Shown here: positions 8,183 through 17,482 of the stretch, in pieces
Layout: each line of letters begins with the position of its first letter
How positions within the stretch are numbered: position 1 is the stretch's first letter
Translations under genes and position numbers: made by a program
Source: JBAXTZ01 sp037129925
Lineage (GTDB): Bacteria > Bacillota > Negativicutes > JBAXTZ01
Length of the DNA: 64,000 nucleotides
Assembly: GCA_037129925.1 (NCBI GenBank)
Contig: JBAXTZ010000006.1
Coordinates: 23,412-87,411, forward strand
Direction: 5' to 3'
The notes under the pieces: model-generated
Databases searched by the model: none
What the model was told of the DNA's origin: nothing
The model's input: only the letters and a program-made list of their open reading frames with translations

Positions 8183-9697
8183 ATGAATAATCATAAAAAC
8201 TCTTTTACAGCCGCGTTCTTATCAATTTTATTATGTTTTTCGCAGCTGGCGTATGCCGTTCAAATTCCAATCGACATTTGGTCGATGAATGATTTTCACG
8301 GAGCGATTTTGGAAGACAAAAACAACCCGGGTATTGCCAAAGATGCCGGTTTTTATTTAGCGCAAAAAGCTAAAAACCCCGACGGAACAATTTTTTTGAA
8401 TGCTGGCGACTTATATCAGGGTAGCTTTGAAGCCAATATGACCTATGGACGGGGATTAGCGGAGATAATGAACTATCTGAAGCTGGATGCCATGGCGATT
8501 GGCAACCACGAATTCGATTGGGGAATTGACCAGCTGCTGGCTACTGAAAAAATTGCGCACTTTTCCTATTTGGCATGCAATATCTACGAGCGATCCTCCG
8601 GTCAGCCGGTGACTTGGGCAAAACCTTATATCACGCTCAATAGAAATGGGGTAAAAATCGCGGTTATCGGCGCTACGGCGGCCGACGCCGCGGACACCAC
8701 TAAGCCCAATTATGTCTCGAGTCTGTATTTTACCGATCCGGCAGCGCGAATTAATGAAATAGCGGCAACTGCCCGTAAAGATGGCGCGAATCTGGTCATA
8801 GTTGTTGCGCACATGGGAGCGCAGTTGCAACCGGATGGAACGATAATCGGCGATGGAGCTACATTGGTGAGTAAACTCAAAAATGTGGATTTGTATCTCG
8901 CCGGTCATTGGCACAATGTCGTCAATGGCAAAATAAACAACATCCCGATTTTGGAAGCCTATACTTTTGGGCTGTATATGGCGCACGCCCGGTTTATTTA
9001 TGACACCGACAGCAAAAAAATCACCCCGGTCGTTATGGAAATAATTGACACCGCGGTTTTGAAAGCAACCGAGCCCGATCCGACAACGCTTAAAATGGTT
9101 CAGCAGATCAACCGTGACGCGAGCGCATTGTCCGCTGAGGAGATTGGTGTTAATAAACAAGAACTGCTGAACACCAATTATCTTGGTAACCCGCTCTGCA
9201 TTCTCGGAGAATATATCACCGATGTTATGCGTGCCAGCCAACAGACCGATATCGCCATTACCAACAAGGGAGGAATTCGTACGATTTTGCCAAAGGGAAA
9301 AATTACGATGCAGAAACTATACGCAGTGTTGCCATTTGACAATACTGTCGTTACTATGAACCTGACCGGACAACAGATAATCGACATTCTTGAACATAGT
9401 ATCGATAATGCCCAGTTTTCGGGAATGAGCGTAACTTATCGAAAAGCCAATCCAGAGGGCAAACGGGTTGAGCAAGTGACGCTCGCCAACGGAAACAGTC
9501 TGCAGTCCAGTGGCGTGTATTCGGTCGCGACCAATGATTTTCTTAGTAACGGTGGCGACGGATTTAGCGCTTTCTTAAAGGGAACAAAAGTTGTCAATAC
9601 CAATGAGACACTTCGTGATTGCGTGGCAAATTATATTCGTGCCCACAATGTAATCAGTTTCACCTACGACATCAAGCGATTGACTTTGGTTGAGTAA
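8183..9697 (+). CDS. Secreted 5'-nucleotidase / 2',3'-cyclic phosphodiesterase (UshA family)
   Basis: A 504-residue protein with an N-terminal signal peptide (cut near AYA, residue 25) and the two-domain layout of UshA/YfkN enzymes. The metallophosphatase domain shows NDFHG (36-40), GDLYQG (75-80), GNHEFDWG (107-114), AHMG (209-212) and GHWHN (241-245), which supply the dimetal site. The C-terminal substrate domain shows NKGGIRT, FDNTVVTMNLTG and SNGGDGFSAF. It should release phosphate and nucleosides from nucleotides outside the inner membrane. An AAAGGA site precedes the start, which follows the ammonia-lyase gene by 32 bases, so the two probably share a transcript although their functions are not obviously linked. 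Confidence 0.92.
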   Translation: MNNHKNSFTAAFLSILLCFSQLAYAVQIPIDIWSMNDFHGAILEDKNNPGIAKDAGFYLAQKAKNPDGTIFLNAGDLYQGSFEANMTYGRGLAEIMNYLKLDAMAIGNHEFDWGIDQLLATEKIAHFSYLACNIYERSSGQPVTWAKPYITLNRNGVKIAVIGATAADAADTTKPNYVSSLYFTDPAARINEIAATARKDGANLVIVVAHMGAQLQPDGTIIGDGATLVSKLKNVDLYLAGHWHNVVNGKINNIPILEAYTFGLYMAHARFIYDTDSKKITPVVMEIIDTAVLKATEPDPTTLKMVQQINRDASALSAEEIGVNKQELLNTNYLGNPLCILGEYITDVMRASQQTDIAITNKGGIRTILPKGKITMQKLYAVLPFDNTVVTMNLTGQQIIDILEHSIDNAQFSGMSVTYRKANPEGKRVEQVTLANGNSLQSSGVYSVATNDFLSNGGDGFSAFLKGTKVVNTNETLRDCVANYIRAHNVISFTYDIKRLTLVE

Positions 9698-9716
9698 ACT
9701 TTTTTTTGGATAAAAA

Positions 9717-9741
9717 AGGAGTTTTCGCAAAAGCGGCGAAT
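9717..9741 (+). promoter_or_regulatory. Sigma-H-like promoter for the first permease operon
   Basis: AGGA (9717-9720), a 17-base spacer and GAAT (9738-9741), preceded by GGC. It is 39 bases upstream of the TTG start at 9781, in a 83-base gap after the 5'-nucleotidase gene. Confidence 0.5.
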
Positions 9742-9780
9742 ATAAACAATCATAAAGATTAATTACACTGGGAGGTACGC

Positions 9781-10278
9781 TTGCAACGTTTGGAAACAAC
9801 GTACTGTGCTTTGGTGTATTTTCTGTTTTTTAGCTTGTTCATGATCATCTATTCCGAGAATGTGGCGCTGTTTGCTAGTTCGCAACGGGCGTTTGCGGTA
9901 GCGATTATCGCACTTTTGGGAATGCTTGCTAATCTGCTGTTTGTATTTCGGGTGCTAAAATCAGGTAACCGGAGCAGTTTAGTCGAAAAAAATACAATCG
10001 TCGCGGCATGGCAGGAGCACAAGCTCAGCGACAGGCAAAAGTTAGTTAGCGCGGCTGTTAATGTCTTTACCTTACTATTATTTGCCGTTATGTTAGCGGT
10101 GCTACGAAGCTACCTCGCCGGACTGGTGATGGCAGTTGCTATTTTTGGTTTTCAGGTTTCCGAACTATTGCGCGCGCGCTATACGAGTATCCAGTTTTGG
10201 GTGTTCAAGTTCAACGTGCCGGTATTCGTTTTTATATGGGTATTTATCTTCCTGTTTTTGCTGGGAGGATTACAATAA
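9781..10278 (+). CDS. Integral membrane protein of unknown function
   Basis: I do not recognise this 165-residue protein. It has about four or five hydrophobic segments (roughly 8-26, 37-57, 86-105, 109-128 and 141-163) joined by short basic loops. It starts with TTG, supported by GGGAGG six bases upstream. It ends 16 bases before an LplB-type permease and shares its promoter, so it may act with that transporter, much as small DUF624-type membrane proteins often accompany LplB/YtcP operons in Bacillota. That comparison is contextual only. Confidence 0.7.
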   Translation: MQRLETTYCALVYFLFFSLFMIIYSENVALFASSQRAFAVAIIALLGMLANLLFVFRVLKSGNRSSLVEKNTIVAAWQEHKLSDRQKLVSAAVNVFTLLLFAVMLAVLRSYLAGLVMAVAIFGFQVSELLRARYTSIQFWVFKFNVPVFVFIWVFIFLFLLGGLQ

Positions 10279-10294
10279 ATTATGAGGAGGGAGT

Positions 10295-11248
10295 ATGTCC
10301 AAAAAACAGAGCGTATTGAAATCGCATTTACGGTCGTTGCCAGCCAGTATTCCATTTTTAGTTATGTTGTTACCGGGAACGCTATATTTTCTGATCATGT
10401 GTTATATGCCGATTGGCGGATTGGTTTTGGCGTTTAAAAATTTCCGGTTTTCACGGGGCGGTTTTATTGAAAGTGTTATCAACAGCCCCTGGGTGGGTTT
10501 CGACAATTTTAAGTATTTGTTTGCCACCAGTGATGCCTGGATAATTTTCCGCAACACTGTCGGTTATAATTTGGTGTTTATCGCAATCGGCGCAATTGTA
10601 CCAGTTGTCGTGGCGATTATGGTCAACGAGTTGCTGAACAAAAAAGCCGCAAAAGTTTATCAGACATTCATGTTTTTACCGTATTTTATTTCTTGGGTTG
10701 TAGTTTCCTATTTCGCCTTTGCGTTTTTGAGCGTGGACAAAGGGTTGCTCAATTCGTTTTTGAAGGGATTCGGTGTTGACGCGGTGCAGTGGTATTCCAA
10801 TCCGGCGCCCTGGCCGGTTATTATTGTGGTGGCCAATGTTTGGAAAGGTATCGGTTGGGGCTCAGTGTGGATGCTGGCGCAACTCGCCGGTATTGACAAA
10901 ACCTATTACGAAGCCGCGATGGTCGATGGCGCGAATAAGTGGCAGCAGATTGTCCATGTTACGCTGCCGCATCTTAAACCGTTGATTGCCTTACAGGTAA
11001 TCATGGCGCTCGGTAATATCATCAAAGGTGATTTCGGTTTGTTCTATCAGTTGCCGATGAACTCCGGTCCACTTTTCCCGGTAACGAATATTCTCGACAC
11101 CTATATTTATCGGGCCTATATGAGTACCGGTGATGTCGGCATGTCCACGGCTGCCGGTCTTTTCCAATCTGTTGTCGGATTTTTGATGATTTTGGTTGCC
11201 AACTATATTGTTCGCACCAAGATTAATAAAGATCTGGCATTGTACTAG
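10295..11248 (+). CDS. Sugar ABC transporter permease, LplB type (system 1)
   Basis: A 317-residue inner-membrane permease with six transmembrane helices and the LplB start pattern (LPGTLYFLIMCYMPIGGLVLAFKNF). The cytoplasmic EAA loop that contacts the ATPase is present (YYEAAMVDGANKWQQIVHVTLP). It is followed six bases after its stop by the partner permease. Like most LplB/YtcP systems there is no dedicated ATPase here; a shared MsmX-type ATPase elsewhere would energise it. Substrate is probably a complex oligosaccharide. Confidence 0.92.
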   Translation: MSKKQSVLKSHLRSLPASIPFLVMLLPGTLYFLIMCYMPIGGLVLAFKNFRFSRGGFIESVINSPWVGFDNFKYLFATSDAWIIFRNTVGYNLVFIAIGAIVPVVVAIMVNELLNKKAAKVYQTFMFLPYFISWVVVSYFAFAFLSVDKGLLNSFLKGFGVDAVQWYSNPAPWPVIIVVANVWKGIGWGSVWMLAQLAGIDKTYYEAAMVDGANKWQQIVHVTLPHLKPLIALQVIMALGNIIKGDFGLFYQLPMNSGPLFPVTNILDTYIYRAYMSTGDVGMSTAAGLFQSVVGFLMILVANYIVRTKINKDLALY

Positions 11249-11257
11249 GAGGTAATG

Positions 11258-12181
11258 ATGGCTAAAAAATTAAATGTTGAAAAAGAGCTTTGGCAGATAT
11301 CAGCGCCTCTTAATATTCTGTTAAACATTATTATCATTTCGATAGCGCTATCATGCTTTCTACCGTTCTTGCTGGTAGTGATAGTGTCGTTCACTTCTGA
11401 ACAAGCACTTGTCCAGAATGGATATAGTTTTCTCCCCAAAGCACTCAGCCTGGAAGCTTATCGGTACACGATATTTTCTTCCGATCAGTTAATCCGGTCG
11501 TATTTAGTAACAATCGGTATCACGGTGATTGGCGTTATCCTGGTTATTATCATGACCTTGTTGTATGCTTATCCACTCACTCGTCCGGAATTCCGATATC
11601 GCCGGTTGTTCAATCTGCTGATGGTTTTCCCAATGCTGTTTGCGGTGCCGTTGGTGCCGTTCTATATCGTTATGACCAAGTTTTTAATGCTCAAAAACAA
11701 CATTTTCGCGATGATTATCCCCGGTATTTGCGGTGCTGGCGGCATATTCTTTATGCGGGTAATGTTGCGGATGCAAATTTCCGATTCACTGATCGAAGCT
11801 GCGCGCATCGACGGTTGCGGTGAAATTCGCACGCTGTTTAGAATAGTTGTGCCGTTGATGAAACCGGCGATTGCCGTAACCGCGCTCGGTGCTTCGCTCG
11901 GCTACTGGAACGAGTGGTTTAACGCGATGTTGTTCATTGATTCGCCAAACCTGTTGCCGTTGCAGTACATGTTGATGAAAATTCAAAACTCAATGGAGTT
12001 TATTCTGAAAAATTCCGCGCAAATGGGCGGCACCCGGATGATGGAGCTGATGGCAAATCTTCCCCAGGAAGGGGTGCGGATGGCGATGATTGTGCTGGCC
12101 ACCGGTCCGGCTGTTCTCGCTTACCCGTTCTTCCAACGCTATTTCATTTCCGGTCTGTCGTTGGGAGCTGTAAAAGAATAA
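11258..12181 (+). CDS. Sugar ABC transporter permease, YtcP/AraQ type (system 1)
   Basis: A 307-residue permease with six helices and the EAA loop SLIEAARIDGCGEIRTLFRIVVP. Two ATG codons in frame follow the AGGAGG at 11247-11252. The second (11258) has the better 5-base spacing and is used. It pairs with the LplB-type permease just upstream to form the translocation channel. A strong terminator follows at 12200-12246, so the next solute-binding protein is on its own transcript. Confidence 0.92.
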   Translation: MAKKLNVEKELWQISAPLNILLNIIIISIALSCFLPFLLVVIVSFTSEQALVQNGYSFLPKALSLEAYRYTIFSSDQLIRSYLVTIGITVIGVILVIIMTLLYAYPLTRPEFRYRRLFNLLMVFPMLFAVPLVPFYIVMTKFLMLKNNIFAMIIPGICGAGGIFFMRVMLRMQISDSLIEAARIDGCGEIRTLFRIVVPLMKPAIAVTALGASLGYWNEWFNAMLFIDSPNLLPLQYMLMKIQNSMEFILKNSAQMGGTRMMELMANLPQEGVRMAMIVLATGPAVLAYPFFQRYFISGLSLGAVKE

Positions 12182-12199
12182 TTGTTACGCAAAACGCGG

Positions 12200-12246
12200 T
12201 TGGCTGCGCTGAAATGTTTAGTTTCAACGCAGCCAATATTTTTTTT
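12200..12246 (+). terminator. Rho-independent terminator after permease system 1
   Basis: A 15-base stem with one mismatch (12200-12214 with 12222-12236, built on TTGGCTGCG) and a 7-base loop, followed by a T-run to 12246. Confidence 0.85.
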
Positions 12247-12264
12247 GTAAATCAATGTCCAAGC

Positions 12265-12289
12265 AGGATTTTACAAAACTTTGGCGAAT
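12265..12289 (+). promoter_or_regulatory. Sigma-H-like promoter for the solute-binding protein at 12326
   Basis: GCAGGA with AGGA at 12265-12268, a 17-base spacer and GAAT at 12286-12289, in the text TTGGCGAATT. It is 36 bases upstream of the start codon and just after the terminator. Confidence 0.55.
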
Positions 12290-12325
12290 TAGTAGTTATC
12301 ATTTTTGTGAAAGAGGAAGAGAGCT

Positions 12326-13888
12326 ATGAAAAAACTAGTCAGTTTGCTGCTGATTGCGGCATTTGTCTTGGCTATCGCCGGTTGCGGCAAGAACGAAGAA
12401 TCAGCCGAACTCGGGAAAATTTCGATGTGGACTTGGTTGGGATCGGAAGAAGTCTGGGGTGGTAAAACCAAGGACATCATGGCAATGCAAGATTTTGCCA
12501 AGACTATGAAAGTTGATTTGGACATTATCAATCCGTCCGGCGATGCCGGAGAAGCGTTTAATTTAATGATGACCAAAGGCGATAAACTACCGGATATGGT
12601 TTTTTACAGCTGGTCGCCAAAGCGGGTAATGGATTATTCGAAAAAGCAAAGAATTGTAAACATTGCCCCCTATATTGAAAAATATATGCCGAATTTCAAC
12701 AAGCTGTTACAGTCTAATCCCCGGCTAAAAGCACAGATGTACACCGAAGATGGCGGAGTGTATTATTTACCGTGGATATCCATGGACAAAATATTTTATG
12801 AGGGCATGATGATGCGCGGTGACTGGCTGGCAGCGGTAAATATGCCGGCGCCGACAACCGTTGATCAACTTCATGCCACGTTGCTAGCGATGAAGAAGCA
12901 GGCTGATGCCGGAAAACTGCCCGGTACCGGCGGCAGCAAATTTCTCGGATTTTCCGGATTTCCGCTGCAATTCTATAAATGGTTATATGGTTTTGGCACC
13001 TGCCACGAATTTCAACTGGCCGATGACGGCAAGACAGTTGAATATGGACCGACAACCGACAACTATCGTAAAGCGATGGTATATTTCAATACCATGTATA
13101 AAGAAGGGTTGATTGACCCGGATATTTTTGCCAACGACGGCGATACCTACAAAAAGCACCATTTAGCCAATCAAACAGCTTGTTTTGTGGATAACCTCGG
13201 AACTTTTGAACAAATTCAAAAAGATGCCGCCGGCTTGAATAACAAGATCGACTACGTGGCAGTTCCCTATCCGCTCTATAACGGTGAAGCCGTACCCCGA
13301 GAATATAATTCTACCGCCAAACGTATCGCCCAGCCGTATGGCTTCGCGCTGACGGTCAAAAATGAGCAGCGACTGATAAAAATTCTCCAGGTAATGGATT
13401 GGAAATATAGCGCTGAAGGTCAGACACTGTTTAACTGGGGTGTTGAAGGCAAGACGTTTTCCAAGGATGCAAACGGCGCCAAGGTTTATTCTGATTTGAT
13501 AATGAAGGATCCAAAATACGCGCCGGGCATCGCCCAAAGCAAATATGTTAAAGTGGATTTTACAGTTGAAGATACCCAGACCGTATGGGCGCTGGTAAAT
13601 GACTTTGGCAAGAATGTCTACAAGGTTTGGGCAAACACCAACAGTAAATACGCCTATGAACCGACACTTTGGTACACAGCCGATGAAATGGCGATAATGG
13701 GCAAGACGCAAACCGATATCAACACCTATCGTGATGAAATGCGCGACAAATTTGTCGCAGGAAAACTTGATCCGCGGGATGACGCTGTTTGGAAAAATTA
13801 TCTGGAAACATTGACAAAAATGGGTCAGGGCGATTGGTTAAAGGTCGAGCAAGCCGCTTATGACCGCTTCACCGCCCGATTAAAGTAA
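12326..13888 (+). CDS. Extracellular solute-binding lipoprotein, LplA-like (system 2)
   Basis: A 520-residue lipoprotein (MKKLVSLLLIAAFVLAIAGCG, lipidated Cys at 20), with the length and motifs of LplA-type binding proteins that serve LplB/YtcP permeases (ISMWTWLGSEE, PDMVFYSWSPKR, DPDIFANDGDTYKKH). It has its own promoter. A hairpin separates it from the two permease genes that follow, an arrangement that usually makes the binding protein more abundant than its permeases. It may serve both permease pairs, since system 1 has no binding protein of its own directly adjacent. Confidence 0.9.
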   Translation: MKKLVSLLLIAAFVLAIAGCGKNEESAELGKISMWTWLGSEEVWGGKTKDIMAMQDFAKTMKVDLDIINPSGDAGEAFNLMMTKGDKLPDMVFYSWSPKRVMDYSKKQRIVNIAPYIEKYMPNFNKLLQSNPRLKAQMYTEDGGVYYLPWISMDKIFYEGMMMRGDWLAAVNMPAPTTVDQLHATLLAMKKQADAGKLPGTGGSKFLGFSGFPLQFYKWLYGFGTCHEFQLADDGKTVEYGPTTDNYRKAMVYFNTMYKEGLIDPDIFANDGDTYKKHHLANQTACFVDNLGTFEQIQKDAAGLNNKIDYVAVPYPLYNGEAVPREYNSTAKRIAQPYGFALTVKNEQRLIKILQVMDWKYSAEGQTLFNWGVEGKTFSKDANGAKVYSDLIMKDPKYAPGIAQSKYVKVDFTVEDTQTVWALVNDFGKNVYKVWANTNSKYAYEPTLWYTADEMAIMGKTQTDINTYRDEMRDKFVAGKLDPRDDAVWKNYLETLTKMGQGDWLKVEQAAYDRFTARLK

Positions 13889-13895
13889 TACACGG

Positions 13896-13920
13896 TAGGG
13901 GCGGGGTCCTCCCGCCCTTA
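13896..13920 (+). repeat. GC-rich hairpin between binding protein and permease genes
   Basis: A 10-base stem with one wobble pair (13896-13905 with 13911-13920) and a 5-base loop. It begins GTAGGGGC, resembling REP-type palindromes found between genes in many bacteria. No T-run follows, so it is not a complete terminator and more likely stabilises the upstream mRNA. Confidence 0.55.
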
Positions 13921-13945
13921 TACTCATACCAAGGAGTTGTATTTT

Positions 13946-14866
13946 ATGACCAGAAGACAGATAATCTGGCTGGAAATCAAAAAATGTAAAATACTGTATA
14001 TGATGATTGCGCCGGCAGTAGCCTATTATGTGATATTCAGCTATTTGCCATTGGTCGGTCTGACGATTGCTTTCCAGGACTTTGTGCCGGGCAATGGCTT
14101 CTTTGACGGCCCTTGGGTCGGGCTGGAAAACTTCAACAAATACTTTTCCAGTTATTATTTTTGGCGGTTGATAAAAAACACCTTTATGCTGAGTTTTTGG
14201 AGCTTGGTCTGGGGTTTTCCGATGCCAATAATCTTCGCGTTATTACTCAATGAAATCCGGGTGGAGTGGTATAAACGCAGCATTCAGACCCTGTCTTATC
14301 TGCCGCACTTTGTACCAATGGTCGTTGTCTGCGGAATAATTATTGATGCTACCGGTAGCGACGGACTGGTAAATACTTTTCGAAGTATGTTAGGAGCCGG
14401 TTCGCCGTTGATGTTTTTGCAAGAGCCGCAATTTTTTCGCTCGATTTATGTAGCCTCGGGCATTTGGCAAGAGATCGGTTGGAGTTCAATAATTTATCTG
14501 GCAGCGCTCACCTCCATTGACCCAACGCTGTATGAAGCGGCGGAAGTCGACGGCGCCGGGCGGATTCGAAAAATGGTGCATATCACCTTGCCCTGCCTGA
14601 TGCCGACAATCACCGTGTTGTTTATCCTCGCCATTGGCGGCATGATGGGCAGCGATTTTGAAAAAATATTGCTGTTATCCAAGCCGTTAACCTATGACAC
14701 CTCCGATGTTATCTCCACCTTCGTATATCGCAAGGGCTTGCAGGAAGGCGATTTTGGCTTTGCGATGGCGGTTAATATTTTTAATATGCTGATAAACTTG
14801 AGTTTAGTGGCGTTTGCCAATTATACAGCGAAAAAATCGTCTCAGGGCGAGACAAGTTTGTGGTAA
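13946..14866 (+). CDS. Sugar ABC transporter permease, LplB type (system 2)
   Basis: A 306-residue six-helix permease with the LplB-type N-terminus (MMIAPAVAYYVIFSYLPLVGL) and EAA loop LYEAAEVDGAGRIRKMVHITLP. The ATG at 13946 lies 9 bases after AAGGAG (13931-13936); a TTG at 13937 abuts the site and is rejected. It follows the binding protein gene and precedes its partner by 10 bases. Confidence 0.92.
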   Translation: MTRRQIIWLEIKKCKILYMMIAPAVAYYVIFSYLPLVGLTIAFQDFVPGNGFFDGPWVGLENFNKYFSSYYFWRLIKNTFMLSFWSLVWGFPMPIIFALLLNEIRVEWYKRSIQTLSYLPHFVPMVVVCGIIIDATGSDGLVNTFRSMLGAGSPLMFLQEPQFFRSIYVASGIWQEIGWSSIIYLAALTSIDPTLYEAAEVDGAGRIRKMVHITLPCLMPTITVLFILAIGGMMGSDFEKILLLSKPLTYDTSDVISTFVYRKGLQEGDFGFAMAVNIFNMLINLSLVAFANYTAKKSSQGETSLW

Positions 14867-14876
14867 AGGGGGAGTT

Positions 14877-15746
14877 ATGCAACAAAAGAAGAATGTTTTT
14901 GATTATGTGATTTATGTTTTTTTGGGAGCGATGGTTGTTTGTATGCTCTACCCGTTCTGGTATCTGCTGGTGGCGTCGTTTTCGGATGTCGCCAAAGTCA
15001 ACGCCAGCGGCGGCATGATGTTGTGGCCGCAGGGGTTCACGCTGGAAAACTACAAAATCGCGCTGGGTAACGAATCAGTGCGCAGCGGCTTCATCAATTC
15101 GGTGATTATCGTCGTCGTCGGCACAGCGTTGAATTTGTTTTTTACCACGATTTCGGCTTATGCCTTATCACGAAAATGGCTGTTTGGGCGCAAGCAACTG
15201 ATGATTTTTGTTTCCATAACGATGTTTGTCGGCGGCGGATTTTTGCCAACCTACCTGATTGTTCGGGGGCTGGGGCTGTATAACACTTGGTTTGCGCTGT
15301 GGTTGCCCGGATTGATAGCCACTTGGAACATGATCATGATGCGGACATATTTTCAGCAAATGCCCGAAGCGCTCGAAGAATCGGCGAAAATTGACGGAGC
15401 CAACGATTGGCAGGTTCTCTGGCACATAATATTGCCGATGTCCAAACCAATGCTGGCGGTCATGACCCTGTTTTATGCGGTGGCAATCTGGAATTCCTGG
15501 TTTTCCGCGGCGATTTTCCTGGAAGACCGCACGCTCTATCCGTTACAGCTAGTAATGCGCGATATTTTGATTACCCAAAATGCCTCTTCGCTAATGTCGG
15601 CGGGTGAAGGCGGGTCGAAACCGGAAATTGCCAAGACTTTGAAATACGCGGTAGCTTTTATCGGCACGGCGCCAATTCTCATCGTCTATCCGTTCGTTCA
15701 GAAATATTTTGAAAAAGGCGTGATGCTCGGTTCGCTAAAAGAATAA
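14877..15746 (+). CDS. Sugar ABC transporter permease, YtcP/AraQ type (system 2)
   Basis: A 289-residue six-helix permease with EAA loop ALEESAKIDGANDWQVLWHIILP and a typical end (YFEKGVMLGSLKE). The start is the ATG at 14877, directly behind GGGGGAG; an in-frame start at 14814 would overlap the upstream gene. It completes system 2 with the upstream permease and is followed after 19 bases by the GH5 gene. Confidence 0.92.
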   Translation: MQQKKNVFDYVIYVFLGAMVVCMLYPFWYLLVASFSDVAKVNASGGMMLWPQGFTLENYKIALGNESVRSGFINSVIIVVVGTALNLFFTTISAYALSRKWLFGRKQLMIFVSITMFVGGGFLPTYLIVRGLGLYNTWFALWLPGLIATWNMIMMRTYFQQMPEALEESAKIDGANDWQVLWHIILPMSKPMLAVMTLFYAVAIWNSWFSAAIFLEDRTLYPLQLVMRDILITQNASSLMSAGEGGSKPEIAKTLKYAVAFIGTAPILIVYPFVQKYFEKGVMLGSLKE

Positions 15747-15765
15747 TTGAGTTACGGAGAAATGT

Positions 15766-17106
15766 ATGAACTTTATTACCCGGACAGCCGACAAGCTTTA
15801 CGATGGTGAAAGCGAATTTCGTTTCGTGTCCTTGAATGTCCCTAGTCTGACCATCGGTGAAGACCCGGTCTGGCATCGGGTGAACGAGTTCGAACAGGAA
15901 GACGCGATTAAAACTATTGCCCAGATGCGCGGAAAAGTGCTACGGGTGTACTGCTTTGCGGTTAGTGGTTGCGCCGAACCCAAGTCGAGTTATCATATAA
16001 ATGCCCCGGGTGAATTCAACGAGGAGCTGTTTTGCGATTTTGACCGGATGCTAATGCTCTGCAATAAACACGGCATTCGAGTTATCGTACCATTTGTCGA
16101 CAACTGGCATTGGTGGGGCGGTATCAAGGAGTGGGCAGCTTTTCGCGGTAAGAGTGTAGCAGAGTTTTATACCGATAGCGCTGTAAAAGCCGATTTCAAG
16201 CAATTTATCCATTATGTGCTCAACCGCCGCAACACGCTGACCGGAGTGCAGTACAAAGATGATCCGGCGATTATGTGCTGGGAGTCCGGCAACGAGCTGG
16301 AAGCGCGCGAAAATGATTTACCGGCGCTAACCGCGTGGACCCGCGAAATGGCAGCATATCTTAAATTGTCGGACAGCAATCACCTGGTTATGGACGGACG
16401 CTATTGGCGCTGGAGTCCGCCGGTTGCCGAAATATTGCACGACGAGAACATCGATATTCTTACCGTGCATTATTATCCCGATCAGCCGCTCAGTTATGCC
16501 GATAGCATTCGCCGTGATGTCGCATTGTGCCAAGGGTTACGCCCATTGGTGCTCGGCGAATTTGGGATGATTAAGTCGGCAGCAACCGAACAGTTGCTGA
16601 TAGCCGGATTGGAATGTGGCGTTAATGGAATATTAGCATGGAGTTTACGGTTCAAGAATAAAGACGGCGGATTTTATTGGCATCACGAAGTCCACCCCGA
16701 AGATGATGTATATAACTCACTCCACTGGCCGGGATTTGCCAGCAACGCCGGTTGTGAAGAGCGCCAGATGCTACATTTGTTTAGACGTTACGCGTTTTTA
16801 ATTGACGGATTAACGGAAACACCAATTCCGGCGCCGGATGCGCCGCAGCTATTGCCGATAACCGCAGAGCGAAAAATATCCTGGCGTGGTTCAGTGGGCG
16901 CAGAATACTATGAACTACAACGGAAAGAAGCAAGCACCGCAAATTGGACAACGATTGCCGTGGATTTATCCGACGGGACGCAACCATTTTTGCCATATTC
17001 CGACAACAGCGCCGCCCCGGATAAGCCATACGACTATCGGCTGCGGGCAATAAACGCCAGTGGCAAATCACCATGGAGCGCCATCGGTTCAACCATTCAC
17101 CTTTAA
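15766..17106 (+). CDS. GH5-type glycoside hydrolase (mannanase-like), cytoplasmic
   Basis: A 446-residue protein with a GH5-like TIM barrel. The acid/base Glu sits in CWESGNELE (E177) after the fourth strand, HYYP is at 235-238, and the nucleophile Glu sits in LVLGEFG (E265) after the seventh. The overall pattern is nearest to GH5 mannan endo-beta-1,4-mannosidases. Residues from about 350 form a fibronectin-III-like domain (YYELQRKE, YDYRLRAINASGKSPWS). There is no signal peptide, so it should hydrolyse oligosaccharides taken up by system 2, whose genes directly precede it. The last codons and the stop are composed of heptamer repeat units, so the native C-terminus may have been altered. Confidence 0.82.
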   Translation: MNFITRTADKLYDGESEFRFVSLNVPSLTIGEDPVWHRVNEFEQEDAIKTIAQMRGKVLRVYCFAVSGCAEPKSSYHINAPGEFNEELFCDFDRMLMLCNKHGIRVIVPFVDNWHWWGGIKEWAAFRGKSVAEFYTDSAVKADFKQFIHYVLNRRNTLTGVQYKDDPAIMCWESGNELEARENDLPALTAWTREMAAYLKLSDSNHLVMDGRYWRWSPPVAEILHDENIDILTVHYYPDQPLSYADSIRRDVALCQGLRPLVLGEFGMIKSAATEQLLIAGLECGVNGILAWSLRFKNKDGGFYWHHEVHPEDDVYNSLHWPGFASNAGCEERQMLHLFRRYAFLIDGLTETPIPAPDAPQLLPITAERKISWRGSVGAEYYELQRKEASTANWTTIAVDLSDGTQPFLPYSDNSAAPDKPYDYRLRAINASGKSPWSAIGSTIHL

Positions 17107-17116
17107 CCATTCACCA
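17089..17116. repeat. Heptanucleotide repeat array at the end of the GH5 gene
   Basis: Four 7-base units in exact register (TCAACCA, TTCACCT, TTAACCA, TTCACCA). The stop codon of the GH5 gene (17104-17106) lies in the third unit. The units resemble the right block at 4804-4852. Confidence 0.7.
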
Positions 17117-17140
17117 CGCATCTTTCGCAGGAGGTACCAC

Positions 17141-17467
17141 ATGCCCCATTTAATTTTTCGCGGCGCCAAGCAAGCCGATGTTAAACAGGCCAGCGCCGAA
17201 TTGCCAGATTTATTGGCAAAAATCGTCAATTGCCCGCGTGACTATTTCACTTTTTTTAATGACCCTGGAGAGTATTTTTTTGATGGTGAAGTAAAGGCGC
17301 AGTGTCCAATCATTCAAGTGCTATGGTTTGACCGCGGTCAGGTCGTACAAAACATTTTCGCCCAACAGTTAGATCAATTTATGCGGGCGATCGGTTATGA
17401 GCAGGTCGAGGTGTATTTCCAAAAACTCGAACATTGCTCATATTATGAAAACGCCGAGCATTTTTAG
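17141..17467 (+). CDS. DUF1904-like small protein
   Basis: A 108-residue protein beginning MPHLIFRG, with an N-terminal Pro after the start Met and a length and pattern that fit DUF1904, a family distantly like tautomerases. No catalytic role can be assigned. The start is fixed by CAGGAGG 6-10 bases upstream, downstream of the repeat block that ends the GH5 gene. It is followed after 15 bases by an MFS transporter gene. Confidence 0.6.
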   Translation: MPHLIFRGAKQADVKQASAELPDLLAKIVNCPRDYFTFFNDPGEYFFDGEVKAQCPIIQVLWFDRGQVVQNIFAQQLDQFMRAIGYEQVEVYFQKLEHCSYYENAEHF

Positions 17468-17482
17468 CACAGGGAGACACAA

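Noticed and set aside
8456..9241. 261-codon minus-strand frame opposite the 5'-nucleotidase
   Set aside because: The plus-strand gene has all family motifs; the opposite frame has none.
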